NCBI RefSeq assembly: GCF_008119785.1
Contig: NZ_VSFA01000001.1
Coordinates: 558,001-622,000 of the forward strand
Direction of reading: 5' to 3'
Origin: Micromonospora sp. MP36
GTDB taxonomy: Bacteria > Actinomycetota > Actinomycetes > Mycobacteriales > Micromonosporaceae
Length of the DNA: 64,000 bases
Shown here: one piece after another, positions 30,445 to 38,946 of the stretch
Layout: every line of letters starts with the position of its first letter
Numbering within the stretch: position 1 is the stretch's first letter
Notes under the pieces: model-generated
What the model was told of the DNA's origin: nothing
What the model saw: only the letters and a program-made list of their open reading frames with translations
Database searches by the model: none
Program-made: the position numbers and the translations under genes

Positions 30445-31026
30445 TCAGCCCGGCGGCGGCTCCGCCCGACCGGCCGCACCCCCGCCGGTGCCCGGACCGT
30501 CCGATGCGCCCCGGTCGGCCGGCTGCTCCGGACCGTCCATCGCGGGCAGCTCGCGGGTCACCGGCTCGCTCCCGCCGAGGACTGCCCCCGCCGGTTCGAC
30601 GGGCAACTCGCGGGTGGCGGGGTCGCCGTCCCCACGGTCGCTCGGCGGCGTGGTAGGCGACCAGCGCGGCTCCCCGCCGGCGGGCCGGTCCTCCCACGCC
30701 GGGACGGCCGCCTCGGCCACCGCGTCGGTGGCCCACTCGTCAGCCACCGGGGCGGTGGCTGGGCCGCCGGTCGGGGCGGCGTCCACATAGGGTGCCGCGA
30801 CCGTCGCCTCGGGTCGCGGGTGGACCGCTTCGCTGTCGGCGTGGCGCCCGGAGCGCAGCGCGCCGACCAGGCCGAGCAGCCCGATCACGATCAGCCCGCC
30901 CGCCAGGAACCAGCCCACCGGCGGCAGGGTCAGCCCGAGGATCCGGGCGAGCAGCCACCAGACGGCGAGGGCCAGGAAGACCAGCCCGAAGGCGAACGAC
31001 ACGGGGTCGGTGCGGTGGGCCTTCAC
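30445..31026 (-). CDS. Membrane protein, two TM segments, Pro/Ala/Glu-rich tail
   Basis: 193 residues: two closely spaced membrane segments (~10-60, LVFLALAVWWLLARI and LAGGLIVIGLLGLVGAL), then a long acidic, low-complexity C-terminal tail containing the twice-repeated TRELP. No enzymatic motif. Its GTG overlaps the stop of the PspC/LiaF-like gene (GTGA) and is preceded by GGAGGTGA, so it is translationally coupled to that gene and likely a small partner in envelope-stress signalling. Confidence 0.82.
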   Translation of the reverse strand: MKAHRTDPVSFAFGLVFLALAVWWLLARILGLTLPPVGWFLAGGLIVIGLLGLVGALRSGRHADSEAVHPRPEATVAAPYVDAAPTGGPATAPVADEWATDAVAEAAVPAWEDRPAGGEPRWSPTTPPSDRGDGDPATRELPVEPAGAVLGGSEPVTRELPAMDGPEQPADRGASDGPGTGGGAAGRAEPPPG

Positions 31027-32843
31027 CGGGTCACCTCCAGGTCTCCGGCGTTCACGTGGATGAGCAGGCGCAGGGTGCCCCCGCCGCGGCCGTCCGGCCC
31101 GAGGTCGGTGGTCTCCCCCTGGCGGCCGTTGACCGCGCTGGTCCGCCGGCCGAAGACCGTGGCGTCACCGGCGTTCACGTCGGTCACCGTGGTGACATCC
31201 ACGTTCGGCGGTACGACCACCGTCGCCTTGCCGAAGTTGATGTCCACGGTGATCTGGGTGTCCTTCTTGTCGAAGTCCACCGCCCGCAGGTCGAGCACCG
31301 CGTCGCCGAAGTTGTTCTGGTAGCGGACCGCCAGGTCACGGTAGTCGGCCGGGGCCCAGGTGACGTTGCCGTCGATGCCGCGTATCCGGTCGTAGGAATC
31401 GGCGACGGTGGCGATGCCAAGCGCCGCCGCGGTGACCAGGCCGAGCGCGATGAGCCAGCGGGCTCGCCCGAACCAGGTGCCCACCAGCAGCCCGAGGCCG
31501 ATGGTGGCCAGCGCCGCGGCGAAGTATCCGGCCGCGCCGACCGTGAAGACGTCGAGCAGGTCGAGCAGGGTCACCACGCCCAGCGCCAGGAAGATCAGCG
31601 AGAAGGTGACCGCGCCGAGCGCGGAACGCTCCTTCGGCCGCTTCGGTGGCCGTGCCGGCCGGGCGGGGGCCGGTGGCGCCGGCGGGTACGCCTGGGCGTA
31701 CGGGCCGTGCGGCGCGAACGGCAGCCGGTAGCCGCCCGGTGCCACCGGCGCGGGCGGCGGCACGGAGACCGGCTGGCCGGGCGGGGTGCCCGTCGTCGGC
31801 GCGCCGGACCAGGCCGGTGTCGCGTCGCCCGGCCACGCCGCGCCGGAGCCCGGAGCCGGCTCCGCGGGGTGACCCGTCGCCGGCCAGGCCGGCTGCGCGG
31901 CGGTGCGCTCGGGGTCGGACCAGCCGGCCGCGACCTGCGGGGCGGGCCCGGCGTCGGAAGCCGGCCGGGTGCCGCCGACCGGCTGGTCGACGGTCTCGGC
32001 GGACATCGCCGCCCAGGTCGGGGTCGCGGCGGTCGGGGCCTCCGGCCAGGCCGGGGTCGCCGGGGCGCTCGTCGGCCAGCCCGGCGCGCCGGTCGTCGGC
32101 GTGGCGGCCGGGCCGGCGGTGGCGGAGCCGGACCAGGCCGGGCCGGTGGCGGGCGTGCCGGCGGGCGGAGTGGCGCCGGAACCGGGCCAGGCGGCCGGAC
32201 CGGGCGGCGTGCCAGGCCCGGCCGCGGCCGGCCGCCGGCCCAGCGGGCCGCGCTGGTCCCGGTTGAGCAGCAGCGCACCGCCGATGAGGATCACCGCACC
32301 GAGCAGGATCGCCCGGAACGCGTTGGTGACGACGTAGCCGAAGCCGACCGCGACCGCGATGCTGAGCACGATCACCGTGATCGGGGACATGCTCGACCGG
32401 CCCCGGCCCAGCATCGACTCGACCGGCGAGGCGGTGTCCCCCTCGCCGGGGATGATCAGCCAGGCGGTGACGTAGACCAGGATGCCGATGCCGCCGAAGA
32501 AGCCCAGCACGGCGAGCAGCACCCGCCACAGCACCGGGTCGGTGTTGGTGGCGCGGCCGATGGCGGCGCAGACGCCGGCCAGGTAGCGGCCGTCCCGCGG
32601 GCGGACCAGCCCGTACCGGGAGGTGAAGCCAGCGGTGCCGGGCGGTGGGGCGTACCCGGGCGGTGGCGCGTCGGCGAACGGTGCGGACCCCGCGGTCGAC
32701 GCGCCCGGTGGCGGGCCGGCGGATCCGGCCGGCGGCGGCGTCGGGGCGTCGGTGGGGGTGGCCGCCGGCCCCGGCGGGGGTGGCGGTGGCCCGTCCTGTG
32801 GTGCCGCCCCGGGCTGGGGCGGACGGGCAGGGTCGTCGGTCAT
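31023..32843 (-). CDS. PspC domain protein with LiaF-like C-terminus
   Basis: 606 residues. Pro/Ala-rich N-terminus, PspC domain (~70-145, RPRDGRYLAGVCAAIG), further membrane helices, a ~200-residue Pro/Ala/Trp-rich low-complexity middle, two or three more helices, and a C-terminal beta-rich domain (ITVDINFGKATVVVPPNVDV) resembling the outer domain of LiaF. LiaF-type proteins hold a LiaS-type kinase inactive until the envelope is stressed. Such a kinase and regulator lie divergently next door. A direct-repeat motif lies 47 bp upstream. Confidence 0.85.
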   Translation of the reverse strand: MTDDPARPPQPGAAPQDGPPPPPPGPAATPTDAPTPPPAGSAGPPPGASTAGSAPFADAPPPGYAPPPGTAGFTSRYGLVRPRDGRYLAGVCAAIGRATNTDPVLWRVLLAVLGFFGGIGILVYVTAWLIIPGEGDTASPVESMLGRGRSSMSPITVIVLSIAVAVGFGYVVTNAFRAILLGAVILIGGALLLNRDQRGPLGRRPAAAGPGTPPGPAAWPGSGATPPAGTPATGPAWSGSATAGPAATPTTGAPGWPTSAPATPAWPEAPTAATPTWAAMSAETVDQPVGGTRPASDAGPAPQVAAGWSDPERTAAQPAWPATGHPAEPAPGSGAAWPGDATPAWSGAPTTGTPPGQPVSVPPPAPVAPGGYRLPFAPHGPYAQAYPPAPPAPARPARPPKRPKERSALGAVTFSLIFLALGVVTLLDLLDVFTVGAAGYFAAALATIGLGLLVGTWFGRARWLIALGLVTAAALGIATVADSYDRIRGIDGNVTWAPADYRDLAVRYQNNFGDAVLDLRAVDFDKKDTQITVDINFGKATVVVPPNVDVTTVTDVNAGDATVFGRRTSAVNGRQGETTDLGPDGRGGGTLRLLIHVNAGDLEVTR

Positions 32844-32889
32844 GCCTTCGATCCTGCTGCCCCGCTCGCCCGAGCGTCCTCCGGACCCG

Positions 32890-32908
32890 ACCCTGACCCC
32901 ACCCTGAG
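32890..32908 (-). promoter_or_regulatory. Shared direct-repeat motif in divergent PspC/kinase region
   Basis: On the minus strand CTCAGGG-TGG-GGTCAGGGT, identical outside the 3-bp spacer to the motif at 25582-25600, and followed in both places by a similar GGTCCGG stretch. It sits between the PspC/LiaF-like gene and the kinase-regulator genes. Confidence 0.6.
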
Positions 32909-33008
32909 ATCCGCGGCCCCGAATGTCGGGGGCGTCCCCGTGGTCGGGGGCGGTCCGGGCGTGTGACGATCGGGACGCACCACTCCGTCCCCGACCTGGG
33001 AGCCTCCG

Positions 33009-34262
33009 ATCAGCACCACCACGACCCCACCCCCGCCGCGGCTCTACCGGGCCACCGAGCACCGGTTGGCCGCGGGGGTGGCTGCCGGCATCGCCGAGCA
33101 CCTCGGCGTCTCCGTGCTCCGCGTCCGGATCGCCTTCATGGTGCTGCTCGGGCTGAACGGCCTCGGACTGCTCCTCTACGCCGCCTTCTGGGCGGTCGTG
33201 CCACCGCGCCCCGGCGACACCGGCGTCCCGCCCCGCCGCGACCTCGCCCAGCTCCTGCCGTTCGTGGCGATCGGGCTCGGCGTGCTGCTGGTCCAGATGA
33301 TGGCCTTCCACTCGGTCGGCGCGGCCGGCACCGCCGGCTGGCTGGTCGCGATCATCGCGGTGGGCGCCGGCGTGATCTGGCACCAGTCCGCGCCGGAGCG
33401 CCGCCAGCAGTGGGGCGGGTCGATGCCGGTGCCCTGGCTGGGCGCGGTGGTGGAGGAGAGCGACCGGCGCGCGTTCGTGCTCCGCTTCGTCGGCGGCGGC
33501 GTCCTCGTCGCGGTCGGCATCATCGGCGTGGCGGCGGTCTACTCCCCGGTGCAGAACTTCGACGCCGTGCTCAACGGTGTGATCTTCGCGCTGGTCGGGC
33601 TGGCCGGCGTGGGCGTGGTGGCCGGCCCGGTGCTCTGGCGCACCTGGAACCAGCTCCGCTCGGAGCGGGAGGGGCGCATCCGCGAGCAGGAACGGGCCGA
33701 GCTGGCCGCAATGGTGCACGACCAGGTGCTGCACACCCTGGCCCTCATCCAGCGCAACGCCAGCGACGTCAAGACGGTGCAGCGGTTGGCCCGGGGTCAG
33801 GAGCGGTCGCTGCGGAACTGGCTCTACAAGCCGACCGCCTCACCGACGGAGCGCTTCGCCGCAGCCCTGGAGCAGGCCGCCGCGGAGGTGGAGGACACCT
33901 TCGCCATCACGGTCGAGACCGTGGTGGTGGGCGACCGGGAGACCGACGAGCGGGTGGGCGCGCTGGTCGCGGCCGCCCGGGAGGCGCTGGTCAACGCGGC
34001 CCGGCACGCCGGGGTGCAGACGGTGTCCCTCTACGCCGAGGTGGAGCCGGACCAGGTCAGCGCCTTCGTCCGGGACCGCGGCAAGGGCTTCGACCCGGAT
34101 ACGGTGGAGGATCACCGGCACGGCGTCCGGGGTTCGATCATCGGGCGGATGAAGCGGCACGGGGGCCGGGCGGAGATCCGCTCCGCGCCGGGGGAGGGCA
34201 CCGAGGTCCGGCTGATCCTGCCGATCAGCGGCTCGGGCGGCACGACGGAAAAGGACAGGTGA
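33009..34262 (+). CDS. PspC-domain sensor histidine kinase (LiaS-like)
   Basis: About 417 residues. N-terminal PspC domain (RLYRATEHRLAAGVAAGIA), several more membrane segments, a HisKA_3 dimerisation helix with the phosphorylated His in AMVHDQVLHTLALIQ, and a HATPase domain with N-box REALVNAARHAG and GKGFDP. The only normal start in frame, TTG 33066, would cut into the PspC domain. GGGAG followed at 6 nt by ATC 33009 suggests a rare ATC start, used here. The response regulator follows 2 bp after the stop. Confidence 0.85.
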   Translation: MSTTTTPPPPRLYRATEHRLAAGVAAGIAEHLGVSVLRVRIAFMVLLGLNGLGLLLYAAFWAVVPPRPGDTGVPPRRDLAQLLPFVAIGLGVLLVQMMAFHSVGAAGTAGWLVAIIAVGAGVIWHQSAPERRQQWGGSMPVPWLGAVVEESDRRAFVLRFVGGGVLVAVGIIGVAAVYSPVQNFDAVLNGVIFALVGLAGVGVVAGPVLWRTWNQLRSEREGRIREQERAELAAMVHDQVLHTLALIQRNASDVKTVQRLARGQERSLRNWLYKPTASPTERFAAALEQAAAEVEDTFAITVETVVVGDRETDERVGALVAAAREALVNAARHAGVQTVSLYAEVEPDQVSAFVRDRGKGFDPDTVEDHRHGVRGSIIGRMKRHGGRAEIRSAPGEGTEVRLILPISGSGGTTEKDR

Positions 34263-34264
34263 CC

Positions 34265-34945
34265 ATGGCCGAGCACGAACCGGTCGAGGAGGCGCAGCCC
34301 CGGGACGGGCGGCTGCGGGTGTTCCTCGTCGACGACCACGCCATGTTCCGGGCGGGCGTACGCGCCGAGCTCGGCGCGCGCGTCGAGGTGGTCGGTGAGG
34401 CCAGCACGGTGGCCGAGGCGGTCAGCCGGATCGCGGCGACCCAGCCCGACGTGGTGCTGCTCGACGTGCACATGCCCGACGGCGGTGGCCGGGCGGTGCT
34501 GGACGCGATGCGGCGTACCCACCCGCAGGTGCGGTTCCTGGCGTTGAGCGTGTCCGACGCGGCGGAGGACGTGATCGGGCTGATCCGGGCCGGTGCCCGG
34601 GGCTACGTCACGAAGACCATCTCGCCGGAGGAGCTGACCGACGCGATCCGCCGGGTGGCCGACGGGGACGCGGTGTTCAGCCCGCGGCTGGCCGGGTTCG
34701 TGCTGGACGCGTTCGCGGCCCGGCCGGACGCGCCGGTCGCCGATCCGGAGCTGGACCAGCTCACCAACCGCGAGCGCGAGGTGCTGCGGCTGCTGGCCCG
34801 GGGGTACGCGTACAAGGAGATCGCCCGGGAGCTGTTCATCTCGATCAAGACGGTCGAGACGCACGTCTCCAACGTGCTGCGCAAGCTCCAGATGTCCAAC
34901 CGGTACGAGCTGTCCCGCTGGGCGGCCGACCGCCGGTTGGTCTGA
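34265..34945 (+). CDS. Response regulator, NarL/LuxR type (LiaR-like)
   Basis: 226 residues. Receiver with acidic pair D23-D24, phospho-acceptor D67 (VVLLDVHMP) and the conserved Lys (VTKTIS), then a LuxR helix-turn-helix (LTNREREVLRLLARGYAYKE, IKTVETHVSNVLRKL). Partner of the PspC kinase just upstream, with AGGACAGGTG before the ATG. It is the likely binder of the CTCAGGG-type direct repeats found before both PspC genes in the window (inference). Confidence 0.93.
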   Translation: MAEHEPVEEAQPRDGRLRVFLVDDHAMFRAGVRAELGARVEVVGEASTVAEAVSRIAATQPDVVLLDVHMPDGGGRAVLDAMRRTHPQVRFLALSVSDAAEDVIGLIRAGARGYVTKTISPEELTDAIRRVADGDAVFSPRLAGFVLDAFAARPDAPVADPELDQLTNREREVLRLLARGYAYKEIARELFISIKTVETHVSNVLRKLQMSNRYELSRWAADRRLV

Positions 34946-35065
34946 CCGTCCCGGGAGTCTCCGGCGTCCGGGTGGCGTCGGGGCTGCGTGCTGTTCGGGT
35001 CGGGAGGGGCCGTCCTCGCGGCTGCGGCGCCTGCTGGCCCGTCCGGTGTCCGCGACCGGTTCCGA

Positions 35066-35800
35066 TCAGTCGGTGCGCAGCACGGTGAACGCCTCGGCCA
35101 GCCGGCCGGCGGGCAGTCCGGCGGTGCCGGCGATCGAGCCGAGCAGGTCGTGCACCCACGTCACCACGTCCAGGTGCGCGGTCTGCGAGCGGTGCGCCCG
35201 CATCGCGGCGATCTTGCGGTCGACCCGGTCGGTCACGTCGACGACGTGGTCCGGCCCCGGGCCGCCCGCGTACCAGAGCTCCCGGACCACCCACGGCTCC
35301 AGGCCCGCGTCGAGCAGCTCCGGGAAGGCGAAGCGGTTACGCGCGTCGGGGTAGACGGCGCAGGTGGTGGCCTCGCCGACGGCCAGGTGGTCGGGGTGGC
35401 TCGGGCCGGTGAGGTGCTCCCAGCGGCGCAGCGGGGAGCTGGTCAGCACCCGGTCCGGGCGGAACCGGCGGATCCCGGCGGCGATGTCGCGCCGCAGCTC
35501 CGGGCCGGGGGTGAGGATGCCGTCGGGGTGGCCGTCGAGGAAGTCGACCCGGTGCACGCCGACGGCGGCCGCCGCGGCCCGCTGCTCCGCCTCGCGCAGG
35601 GCGGGCAGCTCCGCGCGCGGGGTGTCGTCGAAGCCGCCGGAGTCCCCCCGGGTGGCGATGAGGTACGCCACTTCGATACCCTCATCCACCCAGCCAGCGA
35701 TGGTGCCCGCACAGCCGAAGTCGACATCGTCCGGATGGGCAAAAACCGCCAGCGCCCGGCGGACGTCGGGAAGCACCGGAGCGGAGGCAGGAAAGCTCAC
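35066..35800 (-). CDS. PIG-L/LmbE-family N-acetylglucosamine deacetylase
   Basis: 244 residues. Zinc-binding AHPDDVDFG (H22, D25) and the third ligand region SHPDH, typical of MshB and related deacetylases in mycothiol or glycolipid pathways; exact substrate unknown. GTG 35800 is chosen because TAGGCT stands 7 nt before it, a leaderless-type promoter; the longer frame from 35893 would add 31 residues lacking a ribosome site. Converges with the response regulator. Confidence 0.88.
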   Translation of the reverse strand: MSFPASAPVLPDVRRALAVFAHPDDVDFGCAGTIAGWVDEGIEVAYLIATRGDSGGFDDTPRAELPALREAEQRAAAAAVGVHRVDFLDGHPDGILTPGPELRRDIAAGIRRFRPDRVLTSSPLRRWEHLTGPSHPDHLAVGEATTCAVYPDARNRFAFPELLDAGLEPWVVRELWYAGGPGPDHVVDVTDRVDRKIAAMRAHRSQTAHLDVVTWVHDLLGSIAGTAGLPAGRLAEAFTVLRTD

Positions 35801-36231
35801 AGCCGTGAGCCTACGCGCGGGTCTTCGCCCGATGTGACCGTGTTTTGCCTGTTCGGACTGGTACGACTCGCCGATTTCATGATCTTTTCTCAAGTATCGG
35901 CAACGTGGCGGCCAACTAACGTCTTGATAACGGCACCTTCACGGAACCGGCCGGTGAGTGTCACAGTTGCAGCACCTCACCCCCCGGTCTGAGGCGCCTC
36001 GTCGGGCCTGCCGACCACGTGACGCCACCTTCGCGTGACGCTGCGTGGCCGCCGGCCCTGTGCGGCGTCTTGGTCGGGGGCGCGGTGCCCGGCGGATCGG
36101 TACCCCTGGGGTGTCCCGATTTCCTCTGCGGTAAACCGGCGGCCTGTGGTTCGGGCTGGCGGTTGGTGTCACCCCCCAGACGTGCGTGAAACTCACGACG
36201 GAACCAGGTTAGAAAGAGGAGGCCCCTCGGA
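35801..36231. other. 431-bp control region, no gene seen
   Basis: Separates the leftward deacetylase from the oligopeptide operon. Its first part is unusually AT-rich for this genome (TTTCATGATCTTTTCTCAAG), with TAACGT at 35917 as a -10 candidate but no good -35. A GGTGAG/CTCACC inverted repeat surrounds 35953-35980. AGAAAGAGGAGG just before 36232 is the oppA ribosome site. No convincing small gene was found. Confidence 0.5.
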
Positions 36232-37872
36232 ATGAGAGTCTCGAAGCGGGCGAGCGGCGCGCTCGCGGTGGGCGCGGCGTTCGCGCTCGTCGCGTCCGGC
36301 TGCTCGAGCGGGAACAACGACGGTGGCGACGCCAGCGCCAGCAAGGACGGCGCCATCGTCATCGACGGCACCCAGCCGGAGAACCCCCTGGTTCCGGCGA
36401 ACACCACCGAGACCGGCGGCGGCAAGATCATCGACTGGCTGTGGACCGGTCTGGTGGAGTACCCGAACAACGGTGGCGCCCCGCAGAACGCCCTTGCCGA
36501 GTCGATCGACACGAGCGACTCCAAGGTCTTCAAGATCAAGATCAAGCAGAACACCAAGTTCCACGACGGCACCACCGTCAAGGCCGAGAACTTCGTCAAG
36601 GCCTGGAACTGGGCGGCGTACGCCCCGAACGGCGCGCAGAACGCCAGCTTCTTCGCCGACATCCAGGGCTACTCCGACCTGAACCCGGCTGACCCGGACG
36701 GCGACGGCCCGAAGAAGGCCCCGACCCCGTCGGTCAAGGAGATGTCCGGCCTCAAGGTCGTCGACGACTGGAACTTCGAGGTCACCCTCTCCGCGCCGAC
36801 CGCGGTGTTCCCGACCAAGCTGGGCTACAGCGCCTTCATGCCGCTGCCGGACGTCTTCTTCACCCAGAAGCCGGAAGAGTTCGGCAAGAAGCCGGTCGGT
36901 AACGGCCCGGTGAAGTTCGTCTCGTGGCAGGACGACGTCGAGGTCAAGCTGACCCGCTTCGACGACTACACCCTGCGCGACAAGATGAAGATCAAGGACG
37001 TCACCGTCAAGATCTACCAGGACGACACGGCGGCGTACAACGACCTGCTCGCCGGCAACCTGGACTTCATGCAGCAGGTTCCGGTCTCGTCGCTGGCTGG
37101 CGACAAGTGGAAGACCGACCTGGGCGAGCGGGCGATCCAGACGACGATCCCGTCGTCCGGCATCATCGCCTTCCCGATCTACGACAAGCGCTTCCAGAAC
37201 CCGAAGCTGCGCAAGGCGATCTCGCTGTCGATCAACCGGCAGGAGGTCACCGACAAGATCTTCTTTGGTAACCGCAAGCCGGCCGACAGCTGGGCCAACC
37301 CGCTGACCCCGGGCGCCGAGCCGGGCAACTGCACCGCCTGCAAGTTCGACCCGACCCAGGCCAAGCAGCTCCTCCAGGAGGCCGGTGGCTTCCAGGGCAA
37401 GCTGACCCTGTCGTACAACGCCGACGCCAGCCACAAGGAGTGGATGGAGGCGGTCGCCCAGCAGATCAAGACCAACCTGGGCATCGACGCCGTCGCCGTG
37501 GGCGTGCCGACCTTCGCGGTCTTCCGGGCCAACATCAACGCCCACAAGATGACCGGCGCCTACCGGGCCGGCTGGCAGCAGGACTACCCGGACGTGGAGA
37601 ACTGGATCAACCCGCTCTACGTGACCGGTGGCTCCTCGAACGACGGCCTGTACAGCAACCCGCAGGTCGACGCCCTCGCCAAGGAGGCCTCCGCGGCCCC
37701 CAGCCTGGAGGAGGCGCACAAGAAGTTCGCTGAGGCTGTCAAGCTGATCGACCAGGACGTTCCGTCCATGCCGATCTACTTCAGTGGTGAGCAGTCCGGC
37801 CACTCGGAGAAGATCAAGAAGATCGAGCTGACCAACGTCGGCGAGCTCGACATCACCTCGGTCGAGCTCTGA
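36232..37872 (+). CDS. oppA: Peptide-binding lipoprotein of ABC transporter
   Basis: 546 residues. Lipoprotein signal with VASGC, then an SBP_bac_5 domain (GTQPENPLVPANT near the start, LRKAISLSINRQEV in mid-protein). Delivers peptides to the OppBC channel. Strong AGGAGG before the ATG. First gene of a five-gene operon oppABCDF. The product is inferred to take oligopeptides because the whole set matches Opp/Dpp systems; exact preference unknown. Confidence 0.95.
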   Translation: MRVSKRASGALAVGAAFALVASGCSSGNNDGGDASASKDGAIVIDGTQPENPLVPANTTETGGGKIIDWLWTGLVEYPNNGGAPQNALAESIDTSDSKVFKIKIKQNTKFHDGTTVKAENFVKAWNWAAYAPNGAQNASFFADIQGYSDLNPADPDGDGPKKAPTPSVKEMSGLKVVDDWNFEVTLSAPTAVFPTKLGYSAFMPLPDVFFTQKPEEFGKKPVGNGPVKFVSWQDDVEVKLTRFDDYTLRDKMKIKDVTVKIYQDDTAAYNDLLAGNLDFMQQVPVSSLAGDKWKTDLGERAIQTTIPSSGIIAFPIYDKRFQNPKLRKAISLSINRQEVTDKIFFGNRKPADSWANPLTPGAEPGNCTACKFDPTQAKQLLQEAGGFQGKLTLSYNADASHKEWMEAVAQQIKTNLGIDAVAVGVPTFAVFRANINAHKMTGAYRAGWQQDYPDVENWINPLYVTGGSSNDGLYSNPQVDALAKEASAAPSLEEAHKKFAEAVKLIDQDVPSMPIYFSGEQSGHSEKIKKIELTNVGELDITSVEL

Positions 37873-37886
37873 TCCGAACGGTCTGA

Positions 37887-37926
37887 CCCCGGGTCGGGCT
37901 CGCCTACCGGTGAGCCCGACCCGGGG
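37887..37926 (+). terminator. Hairpin between oppA and oppB
   Basis: Perfect 15-bp stem CCCCGGGTCGGGCTC with its complement, 10-nt loop, 14 bp after the oppA stop, no U-tract. Probably a partial terminator or message stabiliser that favours the binding protein, like the hairpin in the sugar operon. Confidence 0.75.
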
Positions 37927-38019
37927 CCGTTCCGCGAGGGGGTGTACAACAAACCCCTCGCACGTTGTCGCCACCCGTGTCGGCTGATCCGACGCGCCCC
38001 TTGTCTGGAGGACCACCCC

Positions 38020-38946
38020 ATGGGCCGTTATCTCTTGAGACGGCTGCTGCAACTCGTGCCGGTGTTCATCGGCACGACATTCCTGATCTATTGGCTCGTC
38101 TGGTCGGTGCCCGGCGACCCGTTCGCCGGCAAGTGCGGTGACCGGGGTTGCCCGGAGAACTACCGCGCGGTCATGACCGCGAAGTACCACCTCGACGACT
38201 CGATCTGGGTGCAGTACGCCAGCTACATGAAGAACCTGTTCCAGGGTGACTTCGGCATTACCTTCGGTAATCGGCCGATCAGCGACATCATCACCACGTC
38301 GTACCCCAACACCCTGAAGCTGGCGGTGGTCGCGCTGGTCATCGAGGCCGTCATCGGTCTCGGCGCGGGCGTGCTGACCGGTCTCCGGCGCAACGGCTTC
38401 CTGGACAACCTGGTCCTGGTCTCCAGCCTCTTCCTGATCGCCCTGCCGGTCTTCGTCATCGGCTTCGTGCTCCAGTGGTTCTTCGGCGTCAAGTGGGGCA
38501 TCATCACGCCTACCGTCTCCAGCGAGATGCGGATCACCGAGTTGATCCTGCCGGGCTTCGTGCTGGGCAGCGCCTCGTCGGCGTACATCGCCCGGGTGGC
38601 GCGCACCAGCATCGCGGAGAACCGCCGCGCGGACTACGTCCGTACCGCCATCGCCAAGGGCCTGCCCATGCGCCGGGTGGTGGGCGTGCACCTGCTGCGT
38701 AACTCGCTCATCCCCGTCGTCACCCTGCTCGGCACCGATCTCGGCGCCCTGATGGGTGGCGCCATCATCACCGAGGGCATCTTCGGCATCAACGGCATCG
38801 GCCGCCAGGTGCTGCGCGCCATCGTCACCAAGGAGAGCGCTACCGTTGTCGGCATCGTGGTGGTGCTGGTGGTCGTGTATCTGGTGATGAACCTGCTGGT
38901 GGACCTGCTCTACGCCGCCCTGGACCCGAGGATTCGCTATGAGTGA
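38020..38946 (+). CDS. oppB: Peptide ABC transporter permease OppB
   Basis: 308 residues with about six membrane helices and the EAA loop (ARVARTSIAENRRADYVRTA followed by GLPMRRVVGVH). The N-terminal MGRYLLRRLLQLVPVFIG is typical of OppB/DppB. TGGAGGA precedes the ATG at 38020. Its last 8 bp overlap the start of oppC. Confidence 0.95.
   Translation: MGRYLLRRLLQLVPVFIGTTFLIYWLVWSVPGDPFAGKCGDRGCPENYRAVMTAKYHLDDSIWVQYASYMKNLFQGDFGITFGNRPISDIITTSYPNTLKLAVVALVIEAVIGLGAGVLTGLRRNGFLDNLVLVSSLFLIALPVFVIGFVLQWFFGVKWGIITPTVSSEMRITELILPGFVLGSASSAYIARVARTSIAENRRADYVRTAIAKGLPMRRVVGVHLLRNSLIPVVTLLGTDLGALMGGAIITEGIFGINGIGRQVLRAIVTKESATVVGIVVVLVVVYLVMNLLVDLLYAALDPRIRYE

Noticed and set aside
31595..32278. 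Arg/Pro-rich frames opposite the middle of the PspC/LiaF-like gene
   Set aside because: Shadows of its low-complexity Pro/Ala region; no start signal or domain.
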